From Moraxella sp. FZFQ2102 (GTDB taxonomy: Bacteria > Pseudomonadota > Gammaproteobacteria > Pseudomonadales > Moraxellaceae): a stretch of 64,000 nt of DNA. Of this stretch, positions 52,010 through 60,700 are shown one piece after another. A program made the position numbers and the translations under genes. Every line of letters starts with the position of its first letter. Within the stretch, counting starts at the first letter, position 1. The notes beneath the pieces are model-generated. The model did not search any database, had not been told where the DNA came from, and saw nothing but the letters and a program-made list of their open reading frames with translations. The stretch is taken from positions 558,001 through 622,000 of the forward strand of contig NZ_CP099960.1 in NCBI RefSeq assembly GCF_024137865.1, written 5' to 3'.

Positions 52010-53062
52010 TTACTTGGATGTATTTAACAGCGTATCAATATCTAAACCTTGGCGAATTTGCTGAGAAAACTGCGCCGATGACATCGCTGCTGCCATATCC
52101 ATCTGCGCTCTGTCAGCCACCACACGATCATTGATAAATGCTGCCTTATGCCAAGTGTCAAACGACACACGATTATCAATCGCACCCAGCTCGTACAGAT
52201 ATTCAGGCAATCGCCCTGACAGTAAAATGCGATAATCCACAGGCACAGGATCAATCTCTTTAACTAACTCAAAAATCTCCGTCGTGCAATTGGCGGTCAA
52301 AGTATTGTACCAATCAGGCTGCTTACGCAAACGCTCAGCCAGCTTTAAATAACTCAAAAATAGCTGCCGCATATCAGCACGATCATAAATGAGTGGGTAC
52401 AGATACACGCGCTCACCGCGGGCATTGCTGCGCGTATAGATGATGTCTTTTTCGTCAGCGGCGATCACCGTCATCTCATATTGACGGAAAAATCCACCAA
52501 TCGAACTGAAACTTTCGCCAATTTCCTTACGAATCTCCACCGAAAACGCCACGCGCTGCCCATCGCCAAAGCCAAAAGACAATAGCGTATGCGCGATATC
52601 GTCATTATCCCAAATCGAAATGACAAGATCGAGCGTCTCAAGCTTGGACAAATCATAACGGCGCACTTCCCACGATGGCGTGTAATTAAACTCACTCACC
52701 CACTGAAAATTACGCACATTATGCACAGTCACGATATCGCCCTGCTGCTCATAATCAAGCTGCTTGGCAACATCATCCTGCCACGCACGCTGATTGCTCG
52801 GCTGCATCAAAACCAGCCACGCCGTCACCGCAAGCAAGCCAAGCGTCAGCACCCAATGCGCACGCCGCCATTTGCGTGTCAATCCCACGCCGAACGCCGC
52901 CGCCATCACTGCCATCACAGGATAGGTCGCCGCGCCCAAAGGTTTATGCACCATCAGTGCAAGCGACCCCCACACTGTCCATAGCCCAAGCGCACCTGCC
53001 ACTGTCGAGCGAGCAACCGTCGTCATCACAGAGCTGCGCTCGTTTACATTTTGCTGATTCAT
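52010..53062 (-). CDS. DUF4105 domain membrane protein
   Basis: A 350-residue protein with an N-terminal set of three hydrophobic segments (TVAGALGLWTVWGSLALMV, VMAVMAAAFGVGL, WVLTLGLLAVTAWLVLM), then a DUF4105/Lnb periplasmic domain (about residues 110-290: VHNVRNFQWVSEFNYTPSWE, YSWE-type motif, LTANCTTEIFELVKE with the conserved Cys). The other DUF4105 protein at 7600 carries the matching HDNCATEIVRL. The ATG at 53062 is chosen; an in-frame ATG at 53158 would add about 32 residues. Activity is unknown. Confidence 0.75.
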   Translation of the reverse strand: MNQQNVNERSSVMTTVARSTVAGALGLWTVWGSLALMVHKPLGAATYPVMAVMAAAFGVGLTRKWRRAHWVLTLGLLAVTAWLVLMQPSNQRAWQDDVAKQLDYEQQGDIVTVHNVRNFQWVSEFNYTPSWEVRRYDLSKLETLDLVISIWDNDDIAHTLLSFGFGDGQRVAFSVEIRKEIGESFSSIGGFFRQYEMTVIAADEKDIIYTRSNARGERVYLYPLIYDRADMRQLFLSYLKLAERLRKQPDWYNTLTANCTTEIFELVKEIDPVPVDYRILLSGRLPEYLYELGAIDNRVSFDTWHKAAFINDRVVADRAQMDMAAAMSSAQFSQQIRQGLDIDTLLNTSK

Positions 53063-53178
53063 AACTTCATTGACATAACATGATAATTCATCCATCATAT
53101 CATATATGTTACACTTTATTATAACGCCTTTTATCAATATTCTTGATAAATCATCCACTAGCTTTATAAGGAAAATGT

Positions 53179-53490
53179 ATGATTACCGAGTTACCGATCA
53201 GTGAATTTCAGCCAAGCCAAGCCAAAACCATCTGGGATGTGCGCGATGCGGACAAATACCAAGAAGGTCATATCGAATACGCACAATCACAGCCGCTTGC
53301 CACCTTAACCAAAGAAAAACTCGATGCGACCACAGGCGACATCTATGTGCTGTGCGGTGGCGGCACGAAGGCTGCCAAAGCGGTCGCGCTGCTTGATGAG
53401 CTTGACCCAAGCCGAAACATCATCCATCTGACAGGTGGTACGCGCGGTGCAGCAGCGTGCGGCATGACGATCATCCAAGAAAATGGCTAA
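53179..53490 (+). CDS. Rhodanese-like sulfurtransferase domain protein
   Basis: A 103-residue single-domain rhodanese. TIWDVRDADKYQEGHIEYA is the substrate-side signature and the active loop is YVLCGGGTKAAKAV, with the sulfur-carrying Cys. The family moves sulfur from thiosulfate or persulfides; the acceptor is unknown. It stands alone, divergent from the DUF4105 gene, just upstream of the tRNA cluster. Confidence 0.82.
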   Translation: MITELPISEFQPSQAKTIWDVRDADKYQEGHIEYAQSQPLATLTKEKLDATTGDIYVLCGGGTKAAKAVALLDELDPSRNIIHLTGGTRGAAACGMTIIQENG

Positions 53491-53674
53491 TATTGATTCA
53501 TTTTGGCAAAATTGGCTTAAAATTCATGCTTAATTCTGCCAAATTCGCCCATCATCAGATCATGATGATGGGCGTTTTACAACTTCACCAAAAATCATCA
53601 CAAAAATTTCACAAATTAAAATCATTAAAAATCAATAACTTATAAACTTTATGCATATTTTTAAAAATAAGCGC

Positions 53675-53703
53675 TTGACACTTTTGGGTCTTGCTTGTAT
53701 TAT
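53675..53703 (+). promoter_or_regulatory. Promoter of the tRNA-Pro/Arg/His cluster
   Basis: TTGACA (53675-53680), a 17-base spacer and TATTAT (53698-53703) form a near-consensus promoter about 53 bases before tRNA-Pro. Confidence 0.85.
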
Positions 53704-53755
53704 ACGCACCACAACGACGAGCTACTAACGAAAAGCTTGAAGTTGATGAAAAAAT

Positions 53756-53832
<77 letters not shown>

Positions 53833-53837
53833 TTTTT

Positions 53838-53858
53838 AAAGCCTTAAAGGCTTTTTTT
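53838..53858 (+). terminator. Terminator-like hairpin after tRNA-Pro
   Basis: AAAGCC (53838-53843) pairs with GGCTTT (53849-53854), then a T-run to 53858. The loop is short and readthrough to tRNA-Arg is likely. Confidence 0.6.
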
Positions 53859-53891
53859 GTTGGTAAATACCCCAACATATAAGCCACTCGA

Positions 53892-53968
53892 GCGCCTGTA
53901 GCTCAGTTGGATAGAGCATCTGCCTTCTAAGCAGGTGGTCGCAGGTTCGAATCCTGCCAGGCGCGCCA
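53892..53968 (+). tRNA. tRNA-Arg (anticodon TCT)
   Basis: A 77-base tRNA with encoded CCA. The acceptor stem is GCGCCTG/CAGGCGC, the anticodon stem CTGCC/AAGCAG region around TTCTAA, and the T arm GCAGGTTCGAATCCTGC. Arginine identity is set by TCT. Confidence 0.95.
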
Positions 53969-53989
53969 TATGCCTGCAAAATTTATTAT

Positions 53990-54066
53990 GGCGGCTGTAG
54001 CTCAGTTGGTAGAGCCCCGGGTTGTGATCTCGGTTGTCGTGGGTTCGAGTCCCATCAGTCGCCCCA
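53990..54066 (+). tRNA. tRNA-His (anticodon GTG)
   Basis: A 77-base tRNA. The extra 5' G at position -1 (53990) faces C73 (54063), the histidine identity signal, and CCA is encoded at 54064-54066. The anticodon loop TTGTGAT carries GTG. It is the last tRNA of the cluster and is followed by a terminator at 54076-54102. Confidence 0.94.
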
Positions 54067-54075
54067 TCTTCTAGG

Positions 54076-54102
54076 CCCATCGATGATTTCGGTGGGTTTT
54101 TT
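54076..54102 (+). terminator. Intrinsic terminator of the tRNA cluster
   Basis: CCCATCG (54076-54082) pairs with CGGTGGG (54090-54096), then TTTTTT (54097-54102). It ends the tRNA-Pro/Arg/His transcript. Confidence 0.85.
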
Positions 54103-54143
54103 ATCGTTTGTCATGTTTTCACCCCATACAAGTTATAAACCAC

Positions 54144-54172
54144 TTTACCCTTGTGCTGATTATCGCTATACT
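54144..54172 (+). promoter_or_regulatory. Promoter of thiG
   Basis: TTTACC (54144-54149), a 17-base spacer and TATACT (54167-54172) would start RNA near 54180, giving a 130-base leader to thiG. Confidence 0.7.
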
Positions 54173-54211
54173 GTACACGCTTTAAGATTATAACATCAAT
54201 AACAACAATGA

Positions 54212-54292
54212 TCGTTTAAGAGCAGAACAACTGCACGATAGCGCGTCACTTGCCCTAGGAAGTCTGCATCGCTGTTTGATGCTTTTAAACGA
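54212..54292 (+). promoter_or_regulatory. Structured RNA leader of thiG, class unknown
   Basis: A 12-base stem with one G-U pair (54212-54223 with 54281-54292, TCGTTTAA at the outer end) encloses a 57-base interior with three short local hairpins (GCAG/CTGC at 54222-54234, ACTT/AAGT at 54248-54263, GCATC/GATGC at 54266-54282; the outer two partly compete with the main stem). The element ends six bases before the AAAGG ribosome site. It lacks the CTGAGA and GGAACCTGA-type core of a TPP riboswitch. The structure and position suggest regulation, the ligand or function is unknown. Confidence 0.5.
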
Positions 54293-54309
54293 CTAATAAA
54301 GGTAAAAAT

Positions 54310-55098
54310 ATGACAACAGATACTTTAACCATCGGCTCTCGCACTTTTAATTCTCGCCTGCTGGTCGGCACGGGCAAATACAAAGATTTGACCGAAACAG
54401 CAAGCGCCATCGAAACCAGTGGTGCTGAAATCGTCACCGTCGCCATCCGCCGCACCAACATCGGACAAAATAAAAACGAACCCAATCTGCTTGATGTCAT
54501 CTCACCAAATAAATACACCATTTTGCCAAATACCGCAGGCTGCTTCGATGCCGACAGCGCGGTGCGCACCTGTATGCTGGCGCGTGAATTGCTGGATGGG
54601 CATAATCTGGTCAAGCTTGAAGTGCTGGGCGATGACAAAAACCTATATCCCAATGTCATCGAGACCGTCAAAGCAGCACGCACGCTGATTGATGATGGCT
54701 TTGAAGTGATGGTATATACTTCGGATGATCCGATCGTCGCCAAAGAGCTTGAGAGTATGGGCTGCGTGGCGATCATGCCATTAGGCAGTCTGATCGGCTC
54801 AGGACTTGGACTGCTAAACCGCCACACCCTAAGTCTAATCATCGAACAAACCCAAGTGCCTGTCCTAGTCGATGCAGGCGTCGGTACAGCATCTGATGCG
54901 GCGATCGCCATGGAGCTTGGCTGCGATGGTGTGCTGATGAATACCGCCATCGCCCACGCCCAAAATCCTGTGCTGATGGCATCGGCGATGAAGCACGCGG
55001 TGATCGCAGGTCGTGAAGCTTATCTGGCAGGTCGTATGCCAGCGCGCTATATGGCACAGGCAAGCAGCCCACAGACAGGATATTTTTTCACCAAATAA
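54310..55098 (+). CDS. thiG: Thiazole synthase ThiG
   Basis: A 262-residue TIM-barrel enzyme that joins deoxyxylulose phosphate, dehydroglycine and ThiS thiocarboxylate into the thiazole phosphate of thiamine. The catalytic Lys is in [15 protein letters not shown] (about residue 103), with [11 protein letters not shown] at the N-terminus, [15 protein letters not shown] phosphate loop (here [16 protein letters not shown]), [19 protein letters not shown] and [13 protein letters not shown]. It is monocistronic; ThiS is far away at 5452. A structured leader precedes it (54212-54292). Confidence 0.96.
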   Translation: MTTDTLTIGSRTFNSRLLVGTGKYKDLTETASAIETSGAEIVTVAIRRTNIGQNKNEPNLLDVISPNKYTILPNTAGCFDADSAVRTCMLARELLDGHNLVKLEVLGDDKNLYPNVIETVKAARTLIDDGFEVMVYTSDDPIVAKELESMGCVAIMPLGSLIGSGLGLLNRHTLSLIIEQTQVPVLVDAGVGTASDAAIAMELGCDGVLMNTAIAHAQNPVLMASAMKHAVIAGREAYLAGRMPARYMAQASSPQTGYFFTK

Positions 55099-55180
55099 GT
55101 AAATTCACCCATCAGCCACTTATCAAACCCCAAAAATTTTGCTATTATGCGCTTTTTGGGGCGTGAATTGGCGGTGAATT

Positions 55181-56539
55181 GTGCGTGCGTTAAGCGTTGT
55201 TGATCTCTTATTTTTGTTGTTCGAAAACAGCAAGCAGCCGATGCATGTCAGCGGTTTGTGCACCTTTGAGATTCCAGTTGGTGATGAGCATTTCGTCAGC
55301 CGTCTGATGAGTGAGATCAATACGGAGATTTTGCCGAATTTTCCGTTCAATCAAGTACTGTATCGGCAGATTTTTTGGCAAGTGTCCGAAGATTTTCAGC
55401 TGCATCATCATTGCCAATATCATAAGCTTACAACTGGCAGTAATGATGAGCTGATGACGCTGATTTCGCGCATTCACGAAAGACCACTGGAGCGCAGTCG
55501 TCCGCTGTGGTCGATTCACATCATTGATCATCTTGCGCCTGAGTCTGATGGCGCACCCAAGCGCTTCGCCTTATTTCTAAAAATTCATCACGCGCTGGCC
55601 GATGGTGTCGCAGCGATGCGCCTGTTTCAGCGATCTTTAGCACAGACTGCGTATGAGAAAAATATGCTGCCTGTCTGGGCAATGAAGCTCAAAAAATCCA
55701 CCGCCCTACCACCGCCCGATCAACCGTGGGCAAAGCACATCAGCGAGCAGATCAAAAGTCTTGCACCTGCTTGCCGCGAGCTTTTGGTGAATTTTAGCCA
55801 AAAAAAACAGCAAAACCGCCATCTGATCAGCAGCTTCGATGCACCCAAATCGATACTCAATCAGCGTATCGGCACGGCGCGCCATCTGGGCATTCGAGCC
55901 TTTGACAAAGCGCGGTTTGTCACCATTGCCAAGCGGTTCAATGTCAGCACCAATGATGCACTGATGGCGGTCTGTGGTCATGCCCTGCGCGCTTATCTGC
56001 TTGGTCAAAATGCCCTGCCTGAACAATCATTGGTGGCGTTCGTGCCTGTCTCCTTGCGTGATAATGACAGCTCGGTGGGCAATCGCATTTCATTCACGCC
56101 GACCCTGCTTGGCACAGAGCATGACGATGCCATCATGCGCCTGCACGACATTCACCACAGCATGAAACTTGGTAAAGAACGCTTTGAGCGGCTTAGCTGG
56201 TCGGCGGTCATCAACTACACCGCGCTTAGCTATGGTTGGGCTGGGCTAAACCTTGCTACGCGCGCATACCCCACCAAGCAAGCCTTTAATCTGATCATCT
56301 CCAATGTCCCTGGTGATGATATGCCACTATTTCTAAATGGCGCAAAGCTGACGGGCATTTACCCTGCGTCGGTGCTGTTTGACGGGCAAGCGTTGAACAT
56401 CAGTTTTTGTAATTATCAAAATCGCATTGATTTTGGCATCACTGCCTGTCAGACCGCCCTGCCAAATATCGAGATACTGCTTGATTTGATCGAAGATGCG
56501 CTACAAGTTTATGAAAAATTAGCCACCGATCAAGCTTAA
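55181..56539 (+). CDS. Wax ester synthase/diacylglycerol acyltransferase (WS/DGAT)
   Basis: A 452-residue bifunctional acyltransferase. The catalytic motif HHxxxDG is IHHALADGVAAMRLF (about residues 130-145). Other family elements are FVPVSLRDND, NDALMAVCGHALRAYL and FNLIISNVPGDDMPLFLNGA. It makes wax esters or triacylglycerol storage lipid from acyl-CoA, as in Acinetobacter. The start is GTG 55181, since MRALSVVDLLFLLFEN fits the family N-terminus. It is preceded directly by thiG and followed by a terminator-like repeat. Confidence 0.9.
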   Translation: MRALSVVDLLFLLFENSKQPMHVSGLCTFEIPVGDEHFVSRLMSEINTEILPNFPFNQVLYRQIFWQVSEDFQLHHHCQYHKLTTGSNDELMTLISRIHERPLERSRPLWSIHIIDHLAPESDGAPKRFALFLKIHHALADGVAAMRLFQRSLAQTAYEKNMLPVWAMKLKKSTALPPPDQPWAKHISEQIKSLAPACRELLVNFSQKKQQNRHLISSFDAPKSILNQRIGTARHLGIRAFDKARFVTIAKRFNVSTNDALMAVCGHALRAYLLGQNALPEQSLVAFVPVSLRDNDSSVGNRISFTPTLLGTEHDDAIMRLHDIHHSMKLGKERFERLSWSAVINYTALSYGWAGLNLATRAYPTKQAFNLIISNVPGDDMPLFLNGAKLTGIYPASVLFDGQALNISFCNYQNRIDFGITACQTALPNIEILLDLIEDALQVYEKLATDQA

Positions 56540-56586
56540 CTTGACAGATTGATCACGCGCCAAATCATATATAAAATCCCCCCAAT

Positions 56587-56614
56587 AAAAAAGCCGCCAA
56601 TCAGCGACTTTTTT
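56587..56614. terminator. Bidirectional terminator-like repeat after the WS/DGAT gene
   Basis: AAAAAAGCCGC (56587-56597) and GCGACTTTTTT (56604-56614) form an imperfect stem with A and T runs; it lies downstream of both the WS/DGAT gene and the minus-strand 43-codon gene. Confidence 0.5.
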
Positions 56615-56658
56615 AAACCCAAATTTATGAAACGATACAAGTAATCGTAAGTTTGCCC

Positions 56659-56790
56659 TTATGCAGTCATGGCAAGTGGCTTGGCATTGCCTTGCGCTAG
56701 CTTCTTAAGTACCGCAACGATCATTTCGCTGGTGATTGGCTGCTCTTTACCTTTTGATAGTACATTCATTTCAGTAATATTTGTATTCAT
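56659..56790 (-). CDS. 43-residue peptide, function unknown
   Basis: An open frame of 43 codons from ATG 56790 to TAA 56659 with a strong ribosome-binding site (GGGGAAATAGCC before the ATG). It has a helical, charged composition in the second half (TSEMIVAVLKKLAQGN) and a plain N-terminal half (MNTNITEMNVLSKGKEQ). A candidate promoter (TTGTGT-18-TATACT) is about 85 bases upstream on the minus strand, and a perfect AAGTGT-AA-ACACTT palindrome lies at 56914-56927. No signal peptide, no cysteines. It resembles the leader part of a short regulatory or secreted peptide, but no family is recognised. Confidence 0.5.
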   Translation of the reverse strand: MNTNITEMNVLSKGKEQPITSEMIVAVLKKLAQGNAKPLAMTA

Positions 56791-56913
56791 GGCTATTTCC
56801 CCATTTGCTTTAAGTCGGTGGCGATTGCTTGCGACTGGTATCTTTTTCGTTGGACTTAGTATAACCTAAGTTTACGAATGTACACAACGACTAATTGCGA
56901 TTTTGACCCTGTA

Positions 56914-56927
56914 AAGTGTAAACACTT
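56914..56927. promoter_or_regulatory. Palindrome upstream of the 43-codon gene
   Basis: AAGTGT-AA-ACACTT is a perfect 6-base inverted repeat with a two-base spacer, in the style of an operator for a dimeric regulator. It lies 125 bases upstream of the small gene. Confidence 0.45.
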
Positions 56928-57187
56928 GTTTCATTTTTGATACACTTTGTCATAATTGGCGAAATAATGAGTTTAAATGATAATAAGTATCAGTTCGCCA
57001 TCATGTTGCGTGATTTGCCAATTTAATTTCCCATTCCAAATTCAAGCCACCACTCACCCATCTGTCTTATTCTGCTCTCAATATACTTTTGCACACTTTT
57101 GATATTTAGTATCCATAATCAGCATTATATACATATATATATAAATTTATGATTAGTATATTAGATTTTCATATAAATATAGAATGA

Positions 57188-57234
57188 TTTACAAAATATC
57201 CCCATTTTACAAGAATATCCTTGATATGTATAAT
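57188..57234 (+). promoter_or_regulatory. Promoter of the urea transporter/urease cluster with two direct repeats
   Basis: TTTACA (57206-57211), a 17-base spacer and TATAAT (57229-57234) form a near-consensus promoter. The -35 is inside a repeat: TTTACAAAATATCC (57188-57201) is repeated with one inserted base at TTTACAAGAATATCC (57206-57220). Transcription would start near 57241, leaving 130 bases of untranslated leader. The repeats may bind a regulator of urease expression. Confidence 0.6.
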
Positions 57235-57371
57235 CCCTATTAAGATTTTGAGTGGTGATATTGGATTTTTAAAATAAAGAATATAAAGTTTGCAGATTTA
57301 TCTTGGTTTATATTATTTATTTTTTGCATAATTATTGACCATCACCATTCTATAACTGAGCAAAAATAGAG

Positions 57372-58271
57372 ATGATGCACATGGGGTTATTCAAAACCAC
57401 ACTCACTGGCATTGGGCAAATTTTTTTGCAGCAAAGCGCGCTATCTGGCTTGATCATCGCGATCGGTATGTTTTTTAGCCACTGGACATTGGCGGTCGCC
57501 TGCTTGCTTGGATCGTTGATTGGCACGATTTGTGCGCACCTGCTCAAAGCCGATGACCAAGCGATCGCGCAAGGCTTATATGGATTTAATGGCAGTTTAA
57601 GCTTTATGGCGGTGCTATTTACCTTTGGCTTGGTGGATGCAAGCAACCCTGTGATTTGGCTACTGGGTCTAACTGCCAGCATCGTATCGACCATCATCAT
57701 GCACATCTTTTTATTAAAACAAAAACCTGCTTTTACCTTTCCATTCATCGCCACCAGTTGGCTATTTTGTTGGGGCGTGGCGCAGCTAGGCTTGTTCGGT
57801 CTTAGCCAAACCACACCGCCGCTGCCTGACCATACCAGTATCTTTGCAAGCTTACAATTTCCCTTTTATGCGTGGGCGGAAGTCAATTTCGGCGCCAGTG
57901 CCATCACCGGTGTACTACTATGCCTAGCTGTCGCCATTCATACACCCATCGCTGCGGTGTATGGCATGATGGCGGCGATTATCGGCACTTTGATGGCGCA
58001 TTATCTATTCGGTGTCGATGCCAATACTTTGGCAAATGGCATCTACGGCTTTGCGCCGATTTTGGTGGCGTGCGTGTTCGCTGGATCGAAATTGAGCGAT
58101 TTGTGCTTGATTGTGCTTGGTGTCTTGTTGGCGGTATCCATCCAGTATGGCATCACTTTGACAGGTCTTGCTCCTTATACAATCGGCTTTGTGGTTGCGA
58201 CATGGCTATTATTACCACTCAAAGCCAAACTCATCAACTACCGCCCACAGGCTGCGGCTAAGTTTTCATAA
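57372..58271 (+). CDS. Urea transporter
   Basis: A 299-residue inner-membrane protein with about ten hydrophobic segments of the UT urea-channel family. The duplicated pore motif is visible as GLYGFNGSLSFMAV (first half) and GIYGFAPILVACV (second half). It brings urea into the cell for the urease that follows 30 bases later, which supports the call. Three ATGs occur near the start (57372, 57375, 57381); the ribosome site is weak for each. Substrate-level regulation is not visible. Confidence 0.87.
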   Translation: MMHMGLFKTTLTGIGQIFLQQSALSGLIIAIGMFFSHWTLAVACLLGSLIGTICAHLLKADDQAIAQGLYGFNGSLSFMAVLFTFGLVDASNPVIWLLGLTASIVSTIIMHIFLLKQKPAFTFPFIATSWLFCWGVAQLGLFGLSQTTPPLPDHTSIFASLQFPFYAWAEVNFGASAITGVLLCLAVAIHTPIAAVYGMMAAIIGTLMAHYLFGVDANTLANGIYGFAPILVACVFAGSKLSDLCLIVLGVLLAVSIQYGITLTGLAPYTIGFVVATWLLLPLKAKLINYRPQAAAKFS

Positions 58272-58301
58272 CTCACTACTGTTCAAAATAAGGAACTTTG
58301 T

Positions 58302-58604
58302 ATGCATTTAACTTCCCGAGAACAAGAAAAGCTGATGCTGTTTTTGGCAGGAGAGCTTGCCGCCAAGCGAAAGGCACGCGGTTTGAAGCTCAATTATCCT
58401 GAAGCGATGGCATATATCGCAAGCCACCTACAAGAAGCTGCGCGCGACGGCATGAGCGTCGCTGAAGTCATGGCGTACGGCGCGACATTGCTTGGTGTCA
58501 ATGATGTGATGGAAGGCGTGGCTGAGATGATCGATGAAGTGCAGATCGAAGCCACCTTTGCTGATGGCACAAAGCTGGTCACTGTTCATCATCCGATTCG
58601 CTGA
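58302..58604 (+). CDS. ureA: Urease gamma subunit UreA
   Basis: A 100-residue small urease subunit of normal length. The family start [20 protein letters not shown] and [20 protein letters not shown] are present. With UreB and UreC it forms the (UreABC)3 enzyme splitting urea into ammonia and carbamate. The gene is 30 bases after the urea transporter and 39 bases before ureB. AAGGAACTTTGT precedes the ATG. Confidence 0.96.
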   Translation: MHLTSREQEKLMLFLAGELAAKRKARGLKLNYPEAMAYIASHLQEAARDGMSVAEVMAYGATLLGVNDVMEGVAEMIDEVQIEATFADGTKLVTVHHPIR

Positions 58605-58643
58605 TGTGTAATAAATTCAATCAATGATTTTTAAGGATATTTT

Positions 58644-58949
58644 ATGATACCAGGTGAATATCAATTGGCAACAGGTGACATCACTGCCAATCAAGATCGC
58701 AAAACCATCTCTTTACAAGTCGTCAATACTGGCGATCGCCCTATTCAGGTCGGCTCGCATTATCACTTTTATGAGACCAATGCCGCACTACAATTCGATC
58801 GTGCGCTTGCTCGGGGTATGCGCCTGAATGTCCCATCTGGCAATGCTGTGCGCTTTGAACCTGGTGAAACCAAAACTGTGCAATTGGTCGCCTATGTCGG
58901 CGCGCGCACTGTGTATGGATTTCACAATCAAATCGATGGCAAGTTATAG
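58644..58949 (+). CDS. ureB: Urease beta subunit UreB
   Basis: A 101-residue structural subunit. [17 protein letters not shown] and [20 protein letters not shown] are conserved, with [20 protein letters not shown] near the C-terminus. Length is normal. It starts 39 bases after ureA and 9 bases before ureC; the ribosome site is AAGGATATTTT. Confidence 0.96.
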   Translation: MIPGEYQLATGDITANQDRKTISLQVVNTGDRPIQVGSHYHFYETNAALQFDRALARGMRLNVPSGNAVRFEPGETKTVQLVAYVGARTVYGFHNQIDGKL

Positions 58950-58958
58950 GAGAGTATC

Positions 58959-60689
58959 ATGAGCTTAACCATTCCACGCAGTCAATATGTGGCGACTTTT
59001 GGGCCAACCGTTGGTGATAAAGTGCGTCTTGGCGATACCGATCTTTGGGCAACCATCGAAAAAGACTATCTGACTTATGGCGATGAGAATAAATTTGGCG
59101 GCGGTAAAAGTGTTCGTGACGGCATGGGTCAGTCAGGCACAGCCACGCGCGCCAATCCAAATGTCTTGGATTTTGTCATTACCAATGTGATGATCATTGA
59201 TGCCAAGTTAGGTATTGTCAAGGCAGACATCGGCATTCGTGATGGCAAGATCGCAGGCATCGGACAAGCAGGCAACCCTGACATCATGGATAATGTCACG
59301 CCCAATATGATCATCGGCGCAAGCACAGAAGTACACAACGGCGCGCATCTGATCGCGACAGCAGGCGGTATCGATACGCACATTCACTGGATCACACCCC
59401 AACAAGCCGAACACGCCATCGAAAGCGGCATCACAACCATGATTGGCGGTGGCACAGGTCCTGCCGATGGCACGCACGCCACCACTTGTACACCTGGTGC
59501 GTTTCACATTGAGCGTATGTTGCAAGCTTGCGAATCACTACCTGTGAACATCGGGCTTTTTGGTAAAGGCAACTGCGCCACCACCGAGCCACTGGTCGAA
59601 CAGATCAAAGCAGGCGCATTGGGTCTGAAAATCCATGAAGACTGGGGCGCAACACCTGCTGTGATTGATGCTGCGCTTAAGGTCGCTGATGATATGGACA
59701 TTCAGGTGGCAATTCATACAGACACCTTGAACGAAAGTGGCTTTTTGGAAGATACCATCAAAGCCATCGACGGACGCACCATCCACACTTTCCACACCGA
59801 AGGCGCAGGCGGTGGTCACGCCCCTGATATCATCAAAGCTGCGATGTACACCAATGTTCTGCCAGCATCCACCAACCCAACACGCCCTTATACGGTCAAT
59901 ACCATCGATGAGCATCTGGATATGCTGATGGTTTGTCATCATCTGGATAAGCGCGTGCCTGAAGATGTTGCCTTTGCTGATAGTCGCATTCGCCCTGAAA
60001 CCATCGCTGCCGAAGATATTTTGCACGACATGGGCGTGTTTAGCATCATGAGCTCAGACTCACAAGCCATGGGGCGCGTCGGCGAAGTGATCATCCGCAC
60101 TTGGCAAACCGCTGATAAAATGAAAGCTCAGCGCGGCAGCCTGCCTGATCCCGTCACAGGCGATGATAATGACAACTATCGCATCAAGCGCTACATCGCC
60201 AAATACACCATCAACCCTGCCATCGCGCACGGCATCAGCCATGCGGTCGGCTCGCTGGAAGTTGGCAAACTTGCGGATATCGTACTATTTAAGCCGATGT
60301 TCTTTGGGGTAAAACCCGAAGTTATCATCAAAAGTGGCGTCATCAGCTATGCCAAGATGGGTGATCCGAACGCATCCATTCCAACGCCGCAGCCTGTCGT
60401 CTATCGTCCGATGTTCGGCGCACTGGATAAATCCAATTATCACAATGCAGTGTATTTTGTCTCGCAAGCTGCACACGATGCCGATATCGCGCGTCAATAC
60501 GGCTTACAAAAACCTACCATCGCGGTCAAAAACTGCCGTGATGTCAGCAAAAAAGACTTGGTGCACAACGATCAAACACCCGAGATCACCGTCGATCCTG
60601 AACGCTATCAGGTGCGTGTCGATGGCGAGCTGATCGGCTGTGATCCTGCTGATAAATTGCCATTGGCACAGCGTTACTTCTTATTCTAA
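58959..60689 (+). CDS. ureC: Urease alpha subunit UreC (catalytic)
   Basis: A 576-residue nickel enzyme, the catalytic subunit. Nickel ligands are in [11 protein letters not shown], the carbamylated Lys in [12 protein letters not shown] (about 222), [10 protein letters not shown] and [12 protein letters not shown]. The mobile flap Cys is in [14 protein letters not shown] and the base/acid region in [17 protein letters not shown] and SSDSQAMGR. Length is normal, and no truncation is seen. The start follows ATAGGAGAGTATC. Confidence 0.97.
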   Translation: MSLTIPRSQYVATFGPTVGDKVRLGDTDLWATIEKDYLTYGDENKFGGGKSVRDGMGQSGTATRANPNVLDFVITNVMIIDAKLGIVKADIGIRDGKIAGIGQAGNPDIMDNVTPNMIIGASTEVHNGAHLIATAGGIDTHIHWITPQQAEHAIESGITTMIGGGTGPADGTHATTCTPGAFHIERMLQACESLPVNIGLFGKGNCATTEPLVEQIKAGALGLKIHEDWGATPAVIDAALKVADDMDIQVAIHTDTLNESGFLEDTIKAIDGRTIHTFHTEGAGGGHAPDIIKAAMYTNVLPASTNPTRPYTVNTIDEHLDMLMVCHHLDKRVPEDVAFADSRIRPETIAAEDILHDMGVFSIMSSDSQAMGRVGEVIIRTWQTADKMKAQRGSLPDPVTGDDNDNYRIKRYIAKYTINPAIAHGISHAVGSLEVGKLADIVLFKPMFFGVKPEVIIKSGVISYAKMGDPNASIPTPQPVVYRPMFGALDKSNYHNAVYFVSQAAHDADIARQYGLQKPTIAVKNCRDVSKKDLVHNDQTPEITVDPERYQVRVDGELIGCDPADKLPLAQRYFLF

Positions 60690-60700
60690 AAGGAATGATA

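Larger units (their letters stand above)
56540..57371. other. 832-bp AT-rich intergenic region between the WS/DGAT gene and the urease cluster
   Basis: Contains the 43-codon minus-strand gene, an inverted repeat at 56914-56927, and a long AT-rich stretch (about 57080-57340). The promoter of the urea transporter is at 57206-57234. No other gene was seen. Confidence 0.6.

Noticed and set aside
54212..54292. TPP riboswitch in front of thiG
   Set aside because: The element is structured and well placed, but neither the CTGAGA-type stretch nor the GGAACCTGA-type core of the THI element was found, so it is reported only as an unclassified structured leader.
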